44,882 nucleotides of DNA from Chlorokybus atmophyticus. Taxonomy: Eukaryota > Streptophyta > Chlorokybophyceae > Chlorokybales > Chlorokybaceae. A program made the translations under genes and the position numbers. Of this stretch, positions 1-11,450 are shown in pieces. The notes under the pieces are model-generated. The model saw only the letters and a list, made by a program, of their open reading frames with translations. It did not search any database and was not told the origin of the DNA. The stretch is from contig RHPI01001737.1 in the NCBI GenBank assembly GCA_009103225.1, positions 1,056,607-1,101,488 on the forward strand, read 5' to 3'. Each line of letters opens with the position of its first letter. Positions within the stretch are counted from its first letter, which is position 1.

Positions 1-22
1 GGGGGGGGGGGGAGGGGGGGGG
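1..22. repeat. G homopolymer at window edge
   Basis: Twenty-two bases that are all G except one A. This may be a low-complexity contig edge or an assembly artefact. Nothing coding is implied. Confidence 0.8.
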
Positions 23-46
23 CTACGTCAGAGTTGAGTTCCTCAC

Positions 47-440
47 CGAGGACGCCATGCGCAGACTTCACAGGCCCATGGTATCACTGATGCCGAAGTT
101 GACATGCACGGCCTCGAATGCAACAGTCACTTTGATGCCAAGGCTCACCGCGCTGGCAATGAAAGAGCTCTCCGACACACCCACTATAATGCCGCCACCG
201 ATGATGTTGTGACCCTCTTAAAGGCGCGTGCCATTGTCCACAAAATACGCGCCACCATTGTTACCAATTGCCGGCATTCCTCCCGCAATCTCACCCTTGT
301 ACTGCACAGAGGAAAGGTACGCATCAGGTCAACACGTGCACAGAGACAGCTCGTTTATGTGCGTGCGTGCGTGCGTGCCCACAGCCACATGACATGTGCA
401 CACATGTGCACGTGCGTGTACTTAATAGTGTCCACGCTGT

Positions 441-514
<74 letters not shown>

Positions 515-1341
515 CTGGGCGATGAGGCGGATGGGGGTCTCGTCCAGTGCGGGGATCTGGATGGCATTGTCGGTCATGTAGGTGTTGGCAGGGCTCGTGG
601 GGATGCCGGGTTTGGAAAAGTGCGCTGCAAGCCAGAAGCCCGTTGGGGTCGTACATCAGTGCATAGTTGCGCCCCTTGCCCTCTTCTGTCATCCCAGCAC
701 CCTGTTAATCGTCCCAAGTCAGTCACACACGACCCACAACAACAACAACAACAACGACAACAATTACAACAACAACGACAACATCCGTGCCTGAAAGTCG
801 AACTTTTGGGAGTTGAAGCCGGTCAAGTGGGGGTGTCTGCAGACGTGAGCAGACGTGGTGGCTTCTTCACCACCATCAGCGGAGTTCTTTAAGTGACAGA
901 GCTTAGCGCAAAAGCAATCACATTGGATTGTTTGCTTGTGTAACGCGGGGCTTAGCCGACTAAGCCATGGTAGCAAAAGTCGCTGCCATGAGAGGTTGTG
1001 TATTGCTTATTAATGCTTCATAAGCCCTTCTTAGCCTATTCCACATTAACCGGCATTACAGCTTGCATCCCCCCATCGGGATGCCGTTCTTGTCTTTCTT
1101 GGTCGCATGTTGTGTTGCATGCGTCGAAGCAGGAGTCTTTGCCTTTGGGACAGTCGACGTTATTGCAGGTGGCGCGGCCAATTGGCATGCACGCTCCCGG
1201 TCCCACCAGACAGTTGCAATCCGCATCGCCAATGGTCGCCGTGCACAGCGCTGCGGTGGCCGGGACACGTAGCAAAAGCAAAGCCGCCACGCCTGCCGCC
1301 AGCGACGGGAAGAATTTTCTCCCTTCCATGACTCGCTCCAT
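47..1341 (-). pseudogene. decayed VWD/Root_cap-like secreted protein gene (copy 1)
   Basis: This is a diverged copy of the gene at 13692-15879, on the opposite strand. Recognisable pieces in minus order are: a signal-peptide exon starting at ATG 1341 (MERVMEGRKFFPSLAAG...) with a Cys-rich segment; a block ending TGFNSQKFDFQ at 791; a block with GKGRNYALMYDP near 683-515; and a block with GEIAGGMPAIG at 301-47. It is broken. The first exon runs into a stop at 1036. Two bases are missing relative to copy 2 after the NYALMYDP segment, so the following FWLAAHF homologue is out of frame. In-frame stops lie at 218-220 (TAA) and 68-70 (TGA) on the minus strand. The intron positions match copy 2, including a GC splice donor after KFDFQ, so the two arose by duplication of an intron-containing gene. 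The 3' end lies beyond the window. Family assignment rests on the DPHF/FDFQ-type motif. Confidence 0.75.
430..512. repeat. (GT)n microsatellite in pseudogene intron
   Basis: A GT/CA run with a few GC interruptions at its left end. On the minus strand it begins immediately after the splice donor (CAG then GTACAC...) of copy 1 of the VWD/Root_cap-like gene. Long apparent reading frames across it are repeat artefacts. Confidence 0.95.
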
Positions 1342-3036
1342 GAAGACTGTCCTTGGCTGCTACCCAAGAGAAATGCACACGCAATGCTTGCACCACTGTG
1401 CTAGCCGCCTTGCCCACCCACGCTGCAGTGCATGCACCTGTCTTGGGTACTGTAGTAGCGGCAACCAATGTGACAGCGAGACCAAGGAGGGGCTCAGCAG
1501 TGCGTGGGCTTGCCAAACCCTTGCTGCACGTACACTGTGGTACAGCTCGGGCAAAGCGCCGCATGCACCTCACACAAATGCTACCTTAACCAATCATTAA
1601 CCAACATCTAAACCACACGTAATGTCCTCTATGGACACACTCCTCAATGATGATCCCTTTCATGCGGCTCTCCAGGATAGGATGTTGCGTACTTGTTTGC
1701 CATTGACGCGGCGACACTGAGCGTTGCCATGCTGCTAATGAGGACACGCCTTACAACAATATAACATTGTCAAAGATCTTGAAGGCTGCTGACGCACCCT
1801 TCTATAAGAGGTCACAGGTGGCAATTGCAAGGTGCGTCATGCAAGGACATTGTGTACGAAATGTACGTCTGGTGCATGTTTGGTCGTGCTGCACACGAGC
1901 GTTGCTAGACCAGATCTGTCTCTAGATAGATCTGTCTCTAGAGCTTGTTTGCGCTCGTATCTGCTTGCGGGCAAGAGCTGCAAGCGGGTAAGCTGCTAAG
2001 ATTATTGGACAGGCTGTTGTATGCGTGGGCCACGCAGGGTGGCGACATGTCACAATGTTATTTTGTCAATGTACCGGTAGGGTAAACCTGCCTAATGTCG
2101 GCTTCGTACCTTACTTTTGCGTAGGCGGTTTTTGGGCTGTGGGAGGCGCAAATGTAATTAGATGGCGGTGGGGCTTTAGGAACCGTAAGATACAAGTGGT
2201 GGGCACCGTCCAATTCAAAACGCACCCCGTTCGAAGCAGTGTAGCGGGAGATATGAATATTTAAAATTTTATGGTTTAAGTAAAATGCCCCTATACAAGC
2301 TCTAACTAGATAAACTTTTGCAATACCAATGTCTTTTGCTGTGTGGTTTGTTGCAACGTTTTAGTTACTTACCAATGCAACTTCTTACCAAGTTTCAGAT
2401 CATATAAATCAAAAATGCAAAAGTTAATGTGCCACCCCTTACGCGTAACGCCGGCATGGGTTAGAGACCTATATTTGGCTGTATCTTTTAAACTGGGGTA
2501 TCTTTTGGCGCGGGGTTTAGTGCATTGTTAAAGTTAGTTAGTATCAAAGTCTACTTGCTGCAAATATTTAGCTAGTTTGAGTTAGAATTTAAATAGTTAG
2601 TGCAGCCCCTTGCGTAAGCTAATCAAGGATATCACTGAGGTAGAGGGTGTGGTAGCTTGGCACCACCGTGTGTTGTGTTGTTGTGCTGTGTGTGTGGGTT
2701 AGCATCAGAGTTGCAGAGCAGCATAGCACCTGTGTGTGGGTTGAGCACATACAAGTTGCAGCATATGCGGGGTTGGTGAGAGAGAGATGTGCATTGCAAC
2801 CCAGCAAAGTTCCTATGCCTACTCAAGTAAGGTACTAGTTCCTATGCTATGCTATTGTTGAGCTCAGCGTTCATCATCGCCCATGTGTTGTGAGAACTGC
2901 CCGCATGTCATTGTGCCCGATCAGGGTCACTCTGCTGCAGGTGAGGAGGGGTGCAGCTACACGTGCAAAACGTGTCACCAACAAGCAAGTTCAGCTGCGA
3001 GAAGGCTAAACTGAACAACGGCAAGAGGGGCCCTAC
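1342..3036. other. no supported gene
   Basis: Upstream flank of the copy-1 pseudogene followed by AT-rich DNA. At 1909-1945 there is a short tandem duplication around AGATCTGTCTCTAGA. Around 2640-2740 there are TGTGTGG-type simple runs. I could not find terminal inverted repeats here for the neighbouring transposase, and no ORF shows protein-like composition. Confidence 0.5.
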
Positions 3037-3183
3037 ATGAAGAAGAAGGACAGGCAGCTGCTGTTCCCCAAGGTACAAAAGGCCATGGTTGCCATTAAGG
3101 CAGGGTGTATGACTGCTGCTGAGGCTGCCAAAGACCTTGGCTTACCAGAGTCCACCATGAAGGACTACATGGCCAACCCCTAA
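3037..3183 (+). pseudogene. helix-turn-helix (psq-type) piece of pogo-like transposase
   Basis: A 48-codon frame starting MKKKDRQLLFPKVQKAMVAI and containing AAEAAKDLGLPESTMKDYM. This has the shape of the N-terminal psq/CENP-B helix-turn-helix DNA-binding module of pogo-family transposases: a helix, then a turn after AAKDLGLP, then a recognition helix. The frame stops at 3181, about 30 bases before the next transposase frame opens. Either an intron or a mutation separates the two. The acceptor-like TGCAG at about 3288-3292 just before the next conserved segment would fit an intron, but no in-frame donor is evident. Confidence 0.6.
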
Positions 3184-3215
3184 GCAAGTACAAGTAAGTA
3201 GAGTTAGTAGAGTTA

Positions 3216-5254
3216 GTGGAGTTACAACAAACACGCCGTGCAGTGCAGTGTTCAGAATTCTTTTATGTTCTTTGCTGCATGGGTGCAGGCAAGCTTTTTG
3301 TTCTAACTCAAGAGGAGGAGAGGCAGCTAGTTGCATTACCGATTTGGCAAAAAGACATTGAACAAGCAATCACACACGATGATATTGCTTTCCATGTTGC
3401 CAAGCTGCTCCGTGATGACAAGAGAAGAGCAGAATTCAAAGAGGGAATACGTGGAGAGAAGTGGGTGATTCTGTTCGTGAAGAGGCACAACCTCTTGAAG
3501 CGTAAGGCCAAGCCAGTGGATGCCAGTCAACGAACAAGCTTCCGAAGATGGATTGTCAAATATTACTTCAAGAGGTTGAAGGAGGTGGTTGCTGAGCTCG
3601 GCATAGGGCTAGAGAGGCTGGTCTCATGTGACAAAATAGGCATTAAACCAGACAGCATAATGAGGAACAGATCAGTGATCGTAATGAGGTAAGAGTTGAG
3701 CCAATGTTGTCGTGGTTGCATGCAAATGCTGGTTGTTGAGCTGAGAGTAACACATATCTTTGCTTGCAAACTTGTCAAATATGCACAGTTGGCAACCACA
3801 GGTGCAAGGCAGTAGTAACAGGCTCTGGCTACGCCATCCCCCTCCACTGCAATCCTTACTAACAAGCACCTCTACCTGGAGTGGTCAGATGCATTCTCCA
3901 TCCCTGGTGCACAACTCAGTTGCTAGGAAAATGCATGGATGACAACTGAGCTTTTTGCAACCTGGATAGACCACCTGGCGTTGCACGTGCCTGGGGGAAT
4001 TAGCCCCAGCAACCCTGCGTTGCTCATCTGCGATGGGCATGTTAGTCGCTACATCGTGGCGACAATCGACAACTGCAAAGCCATGGGGTTGGAGATCCTC
4101 GTCCTCCCTCCGCACACAAAACACAGGCTGCAGGTGCTGGATGTCTCCTGTTTCAGCTCCTTCAAAGCACAGTATAAGAAGGAGTACGTTGCATGGATTC
4201 ACACACACAGGCATGTGAGAGGGCTTTTTAATGAAGATTTTTAAGATGTTGGTGCCATGCTTCTATGGTGGATTGAGCGCCCCCAACATCCCGTCAGAGT
4301 TTATTGCCTGCGGTAAGCTACTGTGCATGCAGTAGACACACACATACACGTGCACACATGCAGTGGACACATGCATGCTCATGCATGAATCTGTCTCACA
4401 TGTGTGCATGCAGGAATCACTCCATGGGATGATTGTGTTGTAGACAAGTACCTTCTTTTAGAGCCCCCGAAGGGACTGCTGGACGTGTTTGATGGAGGCT
4501 GTGGAGGTTGCTGTGGATGAGCCTGAGGAGCTTGTGCATGAGGAGGCAGCGCAGCCAAAAGTGGATGCCAGCGTCCCACCGCAGCCAAAGAAGAGGAAGG
4601 TTGGGGTGCGGCCCCAAACTGCAGAATGGCTCACATCACAAGGTGTGAGGGACAAACATTATGAGATAGAAGAACCAAGGAGCAAGGAGAAAGAAGCAGT
4701 GCAAGAGAGAAAGCAAGCACAAGCAGCAGCATCACGTGCACGGGATGGCTGCAGAGAAGGCCGAAACAGCAGCTGCCAGGAGGGAAGAACAGGCATGCAA
4801 GCAAGCTGAACAGCAAGCAAACAAAGAAGCTAGGAAAATAGCAAGGGCAGAGGAGGTAGCAGCAAGGCAGCAGAGGCAACAACAACAAGGGGCTCACCTG
4901 GCTGCTGAGCAAAGACAAAAGACAAGACAAGAGGCCCTTAAGTTACTTGCCAAGTGGGACTGGGATCCCACAATGTGGGTGAGCGAGAAGCATCTCCCCT
5001 TCCTAGACTGGGGGGCTGGATGGAGTACTGCCTCTACAACCCAGCGAGAGACCGGAAAGCAAAGAGCGGGCGCTAGGTGGCGGGCGAGGCGTGCACAACG
5101 TATACAACAAGCTAGCTAGCAGACTGTAGAGTATGACCCTATAGATAACCGTAACAACCCTTCCATGCTAACCATGCACAATGAGCTCACCGCCCTCGCC
5201 GCCCACATGCACGAGACGATCACCACCGCTCATGCCCACCCGGGGAGGCAATGA
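3216..5254 (+). pseudogene. pogo/Tc1-like DDE transposase, degenerate
   Basis: The first frame (3216-3692) has LTQEEERQLV and a CENP-B-like helical region, then SCDKIGI, which sits where the first catalytic Asp of the DDE_1 family lies (usually followed by ET; here K replaces E). A GT-AG intron at 3689-3788 is possible. Between about 3789 and 3940 the family-like residues switch frame (VVTGSGYAIP in one frame, MTTELFATWIDHL in another), so frameshifts are present. The 3939-4244 frame has the second and third catalytic positions: LLICDGHVSRY and HRLQVLDVS. From 4489 onward is an Ala/Glu/Lys-rich coiled-coil tail containing PKKRKVG, a nuclear-localisation-like motif. It shifts frame near 4740 and has an in-frame TAG at 5117-5119 before ending at 5252. 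In this family the enzyme excises and inserts its own element. This copy looks inactive. Confidence 0.75.
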
Positions 5255-5790
5255 GCAACATTCATTTTGTCATTTATAAGCACGCCATGCATCACTCACG
5301 TTTAGAAGACATTCTTGCATTAAAGATGCCTAAAATGATGGCGGCTCCCGGGATGCTTACATTGGAGCACAAGAACTACTTTTGTACCCTTGCCACTGGT
5401 CTTATCAAGCTATGCATGCAATAACAACAAATGAGCTAGTTGCATTATTAACCACTATCTAGTTAATAACGACTACTACTAGTAGTATGTAGTACATGCT
5501 AGCAATAGCCACACTAGGGCATCCTTCCTAGTCAATCACAGTCATTTCCTATGGTAAGACCCGTGGCTAACTGCTTCATTATGCCGTCTCATGGTTAATT
5601 AAATAGCAACGAATGCCAAAGGGGATGTGATCAGAACTTCCGGTTTTGGAAATAAGGTTGCATTTAAAACCTGACTGCGGAGGCGCACGAGACGCTTCCG
5701 AACAAATGATGGGAGTTTTCCACCGGCGCTTCTACAACCACCACGTCCTCATCCTCCTCCTTACCCTCGCCTGCCTTCTGGACCACTTCT
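5255..5790. other. no supported gene
   Basis: AT-rich spacer downstream of the transposase. Short runs of CTAGT/ACTAGTAGTA occur near 5450-5500. No ORF, tRNA-like box or terminal repeat could be supported. Confidence 0.45.
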
Positions 5791-5937
5791 TTAGGTGCTA
5801 ACCCTAATCCGTGCAAACTTCCTCGGAAGCTTCCGCCCTAGGCACAGGAAGCTCTGCGCGAACTTCCTCAGCAGCTCCCCCNTAAGGGTGGCGCTTGTGG
5901 CAAGGAGGAAGGCGAGCAAGAGGACAAGCTTGGCCAT
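5791..5937 (-). CDS. possible small secreted protein (start region)
   Basis: The ATG at 5937 sits in CCAGCCATGGCC, a favourable eukaryotic start context. It opens a classical signal peptide, MAKLVLLLAFLLATSA, followed by a frame that reads through one ambiguous base (N at 5882) and stops at 5791. The ambiguous base makes the downstream frame uncertain. The alternative frame after the N is acidic (GAAEEVRAELPVP), with a stop about 30 codons on. It could be a first exon, or a decayed gene beside gypsy element 1. No family is recognised. Confidence 0.35.
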   Translation of the reverse strand: MAKLVLLLAFLLATSATLXGELLRKFAQSFLCLGRKLPRKFARIRVST

Positions 5938-6073
5938 GGCTGGCTGTTGGATGAGTCTCTGGCTGGGCTGGGCTGCTGCTGTCTCAAACTAGTCCAACAC
6001 AACAGACGAGACCAGAGCGCACTGGCTGAAGCAGAGACCAACATACGGTATGTATAGTACGTGTGGTTGTGGC

Positions 6074-6904
6074 TTACGCCCCCCCGGCAGCGGCTGGTCC
6101 ACACTGCCTGCCGTGTCGTGGCAGCAAGCTGCTCGGCAGTAGAGCTGCTCTCCTCATATCCACATCGTCTTGTGAAGCGGAGTGAGTGGGTTGAGAGCTT
6201 AATGTGGGTTGTGGTAGCTTCTGAATGGCCTCCTGTGCTTCCTGCCCCGAAACCACAACATCATCAACCGCAAGTGGTTGTTGATTGATGGTTTGCTGCT
6301 CTGTCAAGAGTTTAAAATAACCACTCCTCTCCCACCTTGTTACAACTGGTTGATGTTTCTGTTCCTTCCTGCTCTTCGCTAGCATCTCATTAATAGTCGT
6401 GCTCAAACTCATGACAAGTTCTGATGCATCATCGCTCAGGTCATGTTAAGATGGCAACGGTTGATGCAATGTGCCTTCGTGCAATGCAGTAACATGTGCA
6501 AGTGGTGTGTATGTAGGTTCTGAATATAGCTGATGACCATTCAGCAAGATTCCTCCCATAACAACAGTAGGCCGGTGCATAAACTCAATTCCCATAAACT
6601 GTTGTAGCATTTGTTTGCGTTTCACAGCTGCTTTGCTACTACTAGGTCGTACCAGCTGAGCAGAGGTGATGTCAGGTTTGTAAGCGAATTTCAGTGTTAC
6701 TCGTGTAACCTTTTTCTTCTTGTCGTCCCAAAAGAATGGAGCATGCTTCTTTGATGGTGGGGGTGAGTACTCCACACCATTGTCCTTGTTTGTCATGCGT
6801 GGGTGCAAGGGTTCCAACCCACAAGCTTGCCTCCAACCATTCACCCAAGTCAATCTCTCCGGTGCATTATTGGTTGACTTGTGATGGGGTATGGTGTTGT
6901 ACAA
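6074..6904 (-). pseudogene. unidentified ORF remnants downstream of gypsy element 1 integrase
   Basis: Two minus-strand frames (6904-6446 and 6412-6074) separated by a stop. The first has ERLTWVNGWRQACGLEPLHP and a Lys-rich FFWDDKKKKVTRVTLKF segment. The second is Gln-rich, with VVVSGQEAQEAIQKL. They lie 3' of the integrase in the same orientation. They may be an extra 3' ORF of element 1 or an unrelated decayed gene. I do not recognise a family. Confidence 0.35.
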
Positions 6905-7500
6905 CTTGGCAGGGACATCTTGTGGATACTCTGGGCGCCCCCTGAACTCTATGTTGCCTTCCTGTCAAGGCGCAATGCTGCAAAAACGTCCGTAATGAGC
7001 CCTTATCGAGGCATGTGTAACGATTCTCAGGCTACGCAGTCAGCTGTGCAGTTTGCCACAAGCTTGACCATGATTATTGACTGAAGCAATAATGATGTGA
7101 CAAAATTGTGACTGCCATGCCCTATGTCTCCAGCCCCATTACAACGCCCTCAACCATCACAGCCAACCCATAACTGCTCATCCTAGCTTGGCAGTTCAGC
7201 CGAGCCTACCTGTCGGCAAGTAATGCGCGTCGCTGCCGACTGACGCCCCCCTCCTGCCTGCGTGGTGACGGCACACAGGCTGAGCTGACGCGACGCCCCA
7301 CCGACGTCACATGTCGCCGCCGCTCCTGGCTGCTGCTCCTCCCCTGCCACCGCCGCTGACCAATGCCGCTGCACTAGCAACCTCAGAAGACGAGGTTGAG
7401 CCTTTTCAGCCCGCTCATCGGTGTCAGCCGGTTGCCGCCATCTAATTTCCACTTGTTTTTCGTACATTTTGGCCAAATATCGACCCCTTTTCTGCTGTTT

Positions 7501-8948
7501 TCAGCCGCGACTCGCTAGGCCTTCAATCACATAACCTCCCTTTTTATTGCTAGCCAATTCCGCTGTTTTGGGATCAGTTCTTAGCATTACAGGCTGGCCC
7601 ACCTGCAACCACTCCATCTGTGTTGCGTCAAGTGGTTGCTTTCTCCTTGCAAACTCTTCAATTTGTTTTTGCTGAGCGTGCTTAATGTTCATGAGGGCAC
7701 GACCATACAGCTGGCTCACAGACTCGCTGCGCTCAAACAATGTACAGAGCAGCCAAGTCTATATTAAGCAGCCAAGTCTGCATCTTCCATTGCTGCATAG
7801 TCCAGCTCCTCCACCTCCACGTTATTGACCACATTGTCGAGCTGAAGCTTGAGCTCTCTGTGATACACCATCTTGAATGGCGTTACGCGGGTGCTGCGTT
7901 GCTTTAATACACGGTAGGTCAACAGCACCTGTAACAAGTTCTGCTCCCAGCGATCTCCCACCATGCTTTTATACAGAGCTAGCTTCACTGTTCCATCAAT
8001 CCTCTCCACCAACCCATTGGTCTGTGGGTGGTAATCAGCGTAGTTGACGATCTCGACATTGTAGCGTGACAGCAGGTCTTGCACTTTACTGTTCACAAAC
8101 TCTTTGCGGTTGTCGCTTTGAATGATTGCAGGCACACCATGACGACAGATAATGTCCTCAAGCATAAACTGGCGGAGATGCATGCCTTCCTTTGAAGGAC
8201 TAGCCTTTGCCTCCACCCACTTGGTGAGGTAATCAATGGCCATGACAATGCACTTGTTACCCTTCGCAGCCGCTGGCAGAGGCCCGATCAGATCAATCCC
8301 CACTCTGTGAAAGGCTTCAATAGTCACCTTGATAGGGTGCAGCGGGGCAGGCTCACGCAATGTACGACGGTGTTCTTGGCAACTTTGACAAGAGTTTACA
8401 AACTCCGTCACCTCCTCAGTCATTCTCGACCAAAAGAATCGAGGGCGCAACATCTCAAGCACTTTGCCAGCACTTGGGTGGTGCATCTTGTCGTGATGCA
8501 TTACAATGAGCCCTAGCCTCAAGTTCTTGGATGGAACTCTGCGACTCACCGCTTGCCATTGCTCATTATCACCCTTGCGCTTCCCCTTGCTTTGTTTCAC
8601 AGATCTAGTCCAGACCTCACTGCCCTTCATCACATACGCCCTTGCTCGTTTGCGCACTTGCCGTCTTTCCTTCTTTAGCAGCGCAGTGATGCTGGAAGGG
8701 TCTTTTAAGAAGGTCAACGACACCTGATCATCCATCACATCCTCAATTGGCTTGGTTGAGGACGTTTTTTGTGGGGGTAAGGCTTGCTCTGCTGCTGAAG
8801 CCTCAACTGCGTCCTCCCCTTCAACATCTTGGCTCACCTGAGCCAAATATGCGTATGTCATTATGTCCGCCACAGGTGCTGTGTGGTCTGATGCATGGCG
8901 TACAGACTTTATTAGCACCATCACGCACCGACTAGCGCATACTACCAC
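7501..8948 (-). pseudogene. integrase of gypsy element 1
   Basis: An HHCC zinc-binding region (HHPSAGKVLEMLRPRFFW, then NSCQSCQ) precedes a catalytic core. The three acidic residues are seen in VGIDLIGPLP, IQSDNRKEFVN and HPQTNGLVERIDG, so the DDE triad is present, though the usual DNG after the second Asp reads DNR. A further frame at 7740-7501 carries the small C-terminal DNA-binding-like part (WLQVGQPVMLRTD). The enzyme would insert element cDNA. The integrase core frame itself is intact over 394 codons, although the flanking frames are broken. Confidence 0.8.
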
Positions 8949-9091
8949 ACGGGTGTACTACTTGCAGGAGCGCATGCTGTATCAGGCGTAGCCCGTCACT
9001 GCAATTAAATCCTGCATCACCTCCCCCTCTGATCCGGGGTGTACGGTTGTACTCACATGTGTTGCCTCTGGCATTTACCACCTGCATCAGT

Positions 9092-9391
9092 TCAGGCATC
9101 ACTTCCTCGAATGTCAGGCTGCATGGTTTCATCCTCAAGGGCAGGCTCAGCCAACTCTCCCGTCTGTACACCAAGGTCAACAGGCTCCAACTCAGGCATC
9201 GCCATTTCCTCTACGCCCGCATGTGCAGCCAACCCCTGCATGTGTACAATTAGCAAGTCCACAGGCTCTAGCTCAGGCATCACCTCCTCTTCCGGGTATG
9301 GCTGCATGATGGCACCATCAGAGGCTGCCTCAGCCAACTCACTGACATGCACTACTTCCTCCTTGGCCGTGTACAAGTCCGGGGATTGCAA
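9092..9391 (-). pseudogene. acidic repeat linker of gypsy element 1
   Basis: An acidic segment between RNase H and integrase with an internal near-repeat. MPELEPVDLG and a related MPELEPVDLLIV lie about 30 residues apart, next to repeated EEVMPEL-type strings. No catalytic motif is visible. It may be a spacer produced by local duplication. Confidence 0.45.
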
Positions 9392-10749
9392 CTCAGCGCA
9401 TCCACATAATTGTGGTTCTTCCTTGGTTGATACTCAACCTCAAAGTCGTACTCTTGCAACTTAAGGGACCACCTGATGAGCTTGCCCATAGCGTTAGCTG
9501 TAGTCATCAGCCACATTAGCGGACGATGGTCTGTCACAACTGTGAAGGTGGGGCCATGCAAGTAGTATCTCATCATTTTCACACTCCACACAATGGCGAG
9601 GCACTCCTTCTCCGTCACACTGTAGTTTCTCTCTGCCTTGTTGAGCATCCGGCTTGCTTAAGCAACAGCATGCTCCTTGTTGTCCACACGCTGTGACAGT
9701 ATAGCTCCTAAGGCATAGTCTAAAGCATCCGTCATCACCACAACAGGCAAGACAAGGTCTGCCCAACTTAGCACTGCAGTTGTCGTCAAAGCATTCTCCA
9801 GCTCATCAAAAGCTTGCTGCTGAGCTGTTCTCCACACAAAGGACACTGCACTTGGTGTCAGTTCGGTGAGCGGCTGTGCCTTCAGTGACAAGTTCTCCAC
9901 AAACCGCCTGTAGTATGAGGCCAGGCCTAAGAAGGAGCGTACGCATGTTTGTGTGGTTGGCACCGGAAACTCTTGCACTGCCATGATTTTGCTGGCTTAT
10001 GGCTTCACACCAGTCTCCATCAGATCATGTCCGAGCATGTTAACCTCAAACAAATGGCGAACTTGCACTTTTCCATCGCCGCCACTAGCTGCGCATCGCG
10101 CAAAGCTTATATGGTCAAGTGCTGCATGTGCTTCTCAAAGGTACTGGAGTACACCATAATGTCGTCAAAGAACAATAGTACGAACTTCTCAATGTGCTTC
10201 TTCAACACCTGCGTCATCAGCCTCTGAAAGGTGGCTGTTGCGTTGGTCAAGCCAAAAGGCATGGTGTTGAATGCGTACAGGCCTGTCTTTATCACGAATG
10301 CTATCTTCTCGCGATCACGCGGCTCGACCCACACCCAATGATAGGCTGCCAGCAAGTCCAACTTGCTGAAGTACTTGGCCTTGCCCACATTGTCAAAAAT
10401 TTCCTCACATCTGGGCATTGAAAATCTGTCCTTCTTTATGACCTCATGGAGTTTGCGGTAGTGCAAAGCCGCCAACCTCAACCATTAGTTTTTTTAGCAC
10501 CATCACAATTAGCGAAGACCACGAGCTTGATGAGAGACTCACAATGCCAGCCTTCAGCATGTGCTCAACCTCTTCCTCAAATTGCTGATCCTTAGCACGT
10601 GACGTGCGGTATGCCTTTTGCACAATGGGCCGCGCATCTGCAGTGTCAATAACATGCGTGATCGCGTTTGTGCCTGGCACTTTGTCACCCAGTACGAACT
10701 CGGGCTTGGTAGCAAAAAGGTCATCATACTTGTTAAGCAACGCCGCCAC
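9352..10749 (-). pseudogene. reverse transcriptase and RNase H of gypsy element 1
   Basis: The RT N-terminal part (10749-10444) is followed in another frame (10481-10107) by KYFSKLDLLAAYHWV, MPFGLTNATATFQRLM and the catalytic box FFDDIMVYS. The RT connection and RNase H parts follow: FLGLASYYRRFVENLS, then VVMTDALDYALGAILS. After a stop near 9657 come ERNYSVTEKECLAIVW and TVVTDHRPLMWLM. The catalytic Asp pair of RT is kept, but the frame is broken at least twice. Confidence 0.8.
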
Positions 10750-10812
10750 CTATTCTCGCTCGGAGTATGGCAACGCTGTGTTGATGGGGAGGTCTTGCGC
10801 GGTCATGACCTT

Positions 10813-11259
10813 CTAAGGCTGTGCTGCCCTCAAAACAGGAGCATTAGATGAGGTGAAGGACAACAATGCACCATCTGCGTCTGTCCCTTCCGGGAAGGTC
10901 ATGCGCTTGTCTGCAAACGACAGGGTTGCTCCACTCTGGTTCAACCAGTCTGTGCCAATCAGCAAGTCGTCCATTGTGGAGGGGCTAACGTTTACACGCA
11001 CAACTTCTGTAACCCCACCAATAGTGAAGGGGAGCTCCTCGAGCACTCCCCAAAAGGCACACTTGTCACCGTTGGCCACCCTCATGCTCCTTCTTGTGGC
11101 TTGCATCATTCCGCGCAGCCCCAATGCACCAACCAGGGTTATGCCCATCAGTGTGCACGATGCCCCCGTGTTTATTACCGCCTCTACCTCTCGGCCCATA
11201 ACGGTAATGGCAGCGTACGTCGCGGTATGCTCGACACCCTCGGTCATCACCACGTGCAT
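10813..11259 (-). pseudogene. aspartic protease of gypsy element 1, catalytic Asp lost
   Basis: A retropepsin-like fold: VEAVINTGASCTLM followed about 70 residues later by DLLIGTDWL. The active-site triad normally reads D-T/S-G. Here it reads N-T-G, so the catalytic Asp is replaced by Asn, which should abolish proteolysis. Retropepsins cut the Gag-Pol precursor. The substitution fits the general decay of this copy. Confidence 0.75.
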
Positions 11260-11450
11260 ATCACTTCTCTCAAGCCTTTTGAGGTCTGCTGCCTGTGTTG
11301 AGGGCTTACTTTCAGCAACTGCTTGATGGAGATATTGGCAGTAACATAGTCCAACTGCTCGAGCACATCATAGTTCTCCCCTTCTGCCACTTATGGTGTA
11401 GTGGGCACCTTCACTGCAGGCTTGGTCCATACAGCTGTCACCTCTTTAGG

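Noticed and set aside
104-892. 262-codon plus-strand ORF near the window start
   Set aside because: It crosses a GT microsatellite and lies antisense to the recognisable VWD/Root_cap-like pseudogene.
1950-5650. Terminal inverted repeats of the pogo-like element with TA duplication
   Set aside because: No matching inverted pair was found on the two sides of the transposase.
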